A DNA stretch of 14,437 nt from Candidatus Desulfofervidaceae bacterium. GTDB lineage: Bacteria > Desulfobacterota > Desulfofervidia > Desulfofervidales > Desulfofervidaceae. Position 1 is the stretch's first letter. Each line of letters opens with the position of its first letter. The notes under the pieces were generated by a model. The model searched no databases and was not told the DNA's origin. It saw only the letters and a list, made by a program, of their open reading frames with translations. Shown here one piece after another: positions 14,261 to 14,437 of this stretch. Made by a program: the position numbers and the translations under genes. The stretch is from the NCBI GenBank assembly GCA_021160485.1, contig JAGHCL010000041.1, forward strand, positions 1 to 14,437, written 5' to 3'.

Positions 14261-14437
14261 ATGATTTGGGTTAAGATGTTTATTTCCTCCTTTTTAGTGG
14301 TTTTGGGGGCTAAAGGCAGCAGGTGTGCCTCCCGTCCAATCCTCCATGATGACGAGGGCTTAAAAAGCCCAACCAACCTATCATGGATTAGGGAGGCAGG
14401 GAACAGACTCCTTAAAGGGCTCTATGGCCCAAAAGAA
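14261..14437 (+). other. Open reading frame running off the window edge, coding doubtful
   Basis: An ATG at 14261 opens a frame of 59 codons that is still open at the end of the window. AAGGAG (14242-14247) lies 13 nt upstream, longer than ideal. The first residues MIWVKMFISSFLVVLGAKG are hydrophobic with a Lys, like a signal or membrane segment. The remainder (for example PTNLSWIREAGNRLL) does not resemble any family I know. The frame coincides with a strongly self-complementary stretch, so it may be incidental to a structured element. It could equally be the start of a real gene. Confidence 0.2.
14301..14434. other. Highly self-complementary element, possible structured RNA or palindromic repeat
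   Basis: Four nested stems can be drawn. P0 pairs TTTTGGG 14301-14307 with 14428-14434. P1 pairs TGCCTCCC 14326-14333 with 14391-14398. P2 pairs AAT 14338-14340 with 14387-14389 and CCATGAT 14344-14350 with 14380-14386. P3 pairs GGGCTT 14356-14361 with 14365-14370, with loop AAA. Two competing hairpins exist: GGCA/TGCC (14315-14318 with 14326-14329) and GGGC/GCCC (14417-14420 with 14427-14430). The stretch is richer in G and C than its surroundings. It matches no riboswitch or RNA family I can recognise. Strand is undetermined; alternatives are a non-coding RNA, a cis-regulatory leader, or a MITE/REP-like palindrome. Confidence 0.4.

Noticed and set aside
14326..14437. Molybdenum cofactor or other known riboswitch at the right edge
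   Set aside because: GCCTCCCGT recalls part of the Moco aptamer, but the remaining conserved core is not visible. The cobalamin, TPP, SAM, c-di-GMP and FMN cores were also not seen.
1..14437. CRISPR array, tRNA, rRNA, prophage or insertion sequence
   Set aside because: No regularly spaced direct repeats, no cloverleaf with a GTTCRA arm, no rRNA-like segments and no transposase or integrase frame were seen. Reading frames opposite the apr, qmo and dsr genes are shadows without ribosome sites or recognisable motifs.

Overview
The window holds the core of a dissimilatory sulfate reduction pathway in one contiguous block, followed by two small gene pairs of unclear function. On the plus strand, in order, are aprB-aprA (APS reductase), qmoA-qmoB-qmoC (membrane quinone-interacting oxidoreductase complex), and dsrA-dsrB-dsrD (dissimilatory sulfite reductase and its DsrD partner). 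AprBA together with QmoABC and DsrD is the combination expected of a sulfate reducer rather than a sulfur oxidiser. The DNA is AT-rich with purine-rich Shine-Dalgarno sites. The proteins look like those of an anaerobic Desulfobacterota or Thermodesulfobacteria-like lineage; a Candidatus Desulfofervidus-type organism is a guess that cannot be settled without a search. Sat, DsrC, DsrMKJOP and DsrN are not in the window.

Layout. 1-249: promoter (TTGACA-17-TATAAA) and a long leader. 250-2633: aprBA, closed by a strong intrinsic terminator. 2745-7402: qmoABC, tightly packed, with a weak candidate promoter beginning in the U-tract of the apr terminator. 7403-7562: no strong terminator, a strong promoter (TTGACA-17-TATATA) with the same T-tract/-35 block as the apr promoter, and an orphan Shine-Dalgarno before a possible leader ORF. 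7563-10514: dsrA, dsrB, a 13-pair hairpin lacking a U-tract, dsrD and a terminator. 10679-11951: a TPR protein and a YkgJ-type cysteine-cluster protein, a coupled pair with its own promoter. 14122-11929 (minus strand): a zinc-ribbon/HEAT-repeat protein overlapping the start of an unrecognised protein with weak kinase-like hints; this pair converges on the YkgJ gene with a 23-bp overlap. 14123-14437: divergent promoter-like elements, then an unusually self-complementary stretch of about 134 nt that also carries an open reading frame running off the edge.

How it works together. APS is reduced by AprAB to sulfite and AMP, with electrons thought to come from menaquinol through QmoABC. Sulfite is then reduced by DsrAB, for which DsrD is a reported activator. 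The three units appear to be separate transcription units with similar promoters, which suggests coordinated but independently adjustable expression. The TPR/YkgJ and HEAT/kinase-like pairs could be accessory genes of this lifestyle, but only proximity supports that.

The parts least explained by known biology are the folded element at the right edge, the N-terminal extension of DsrA, the dsrA leader, and the two unknown gene pairs.
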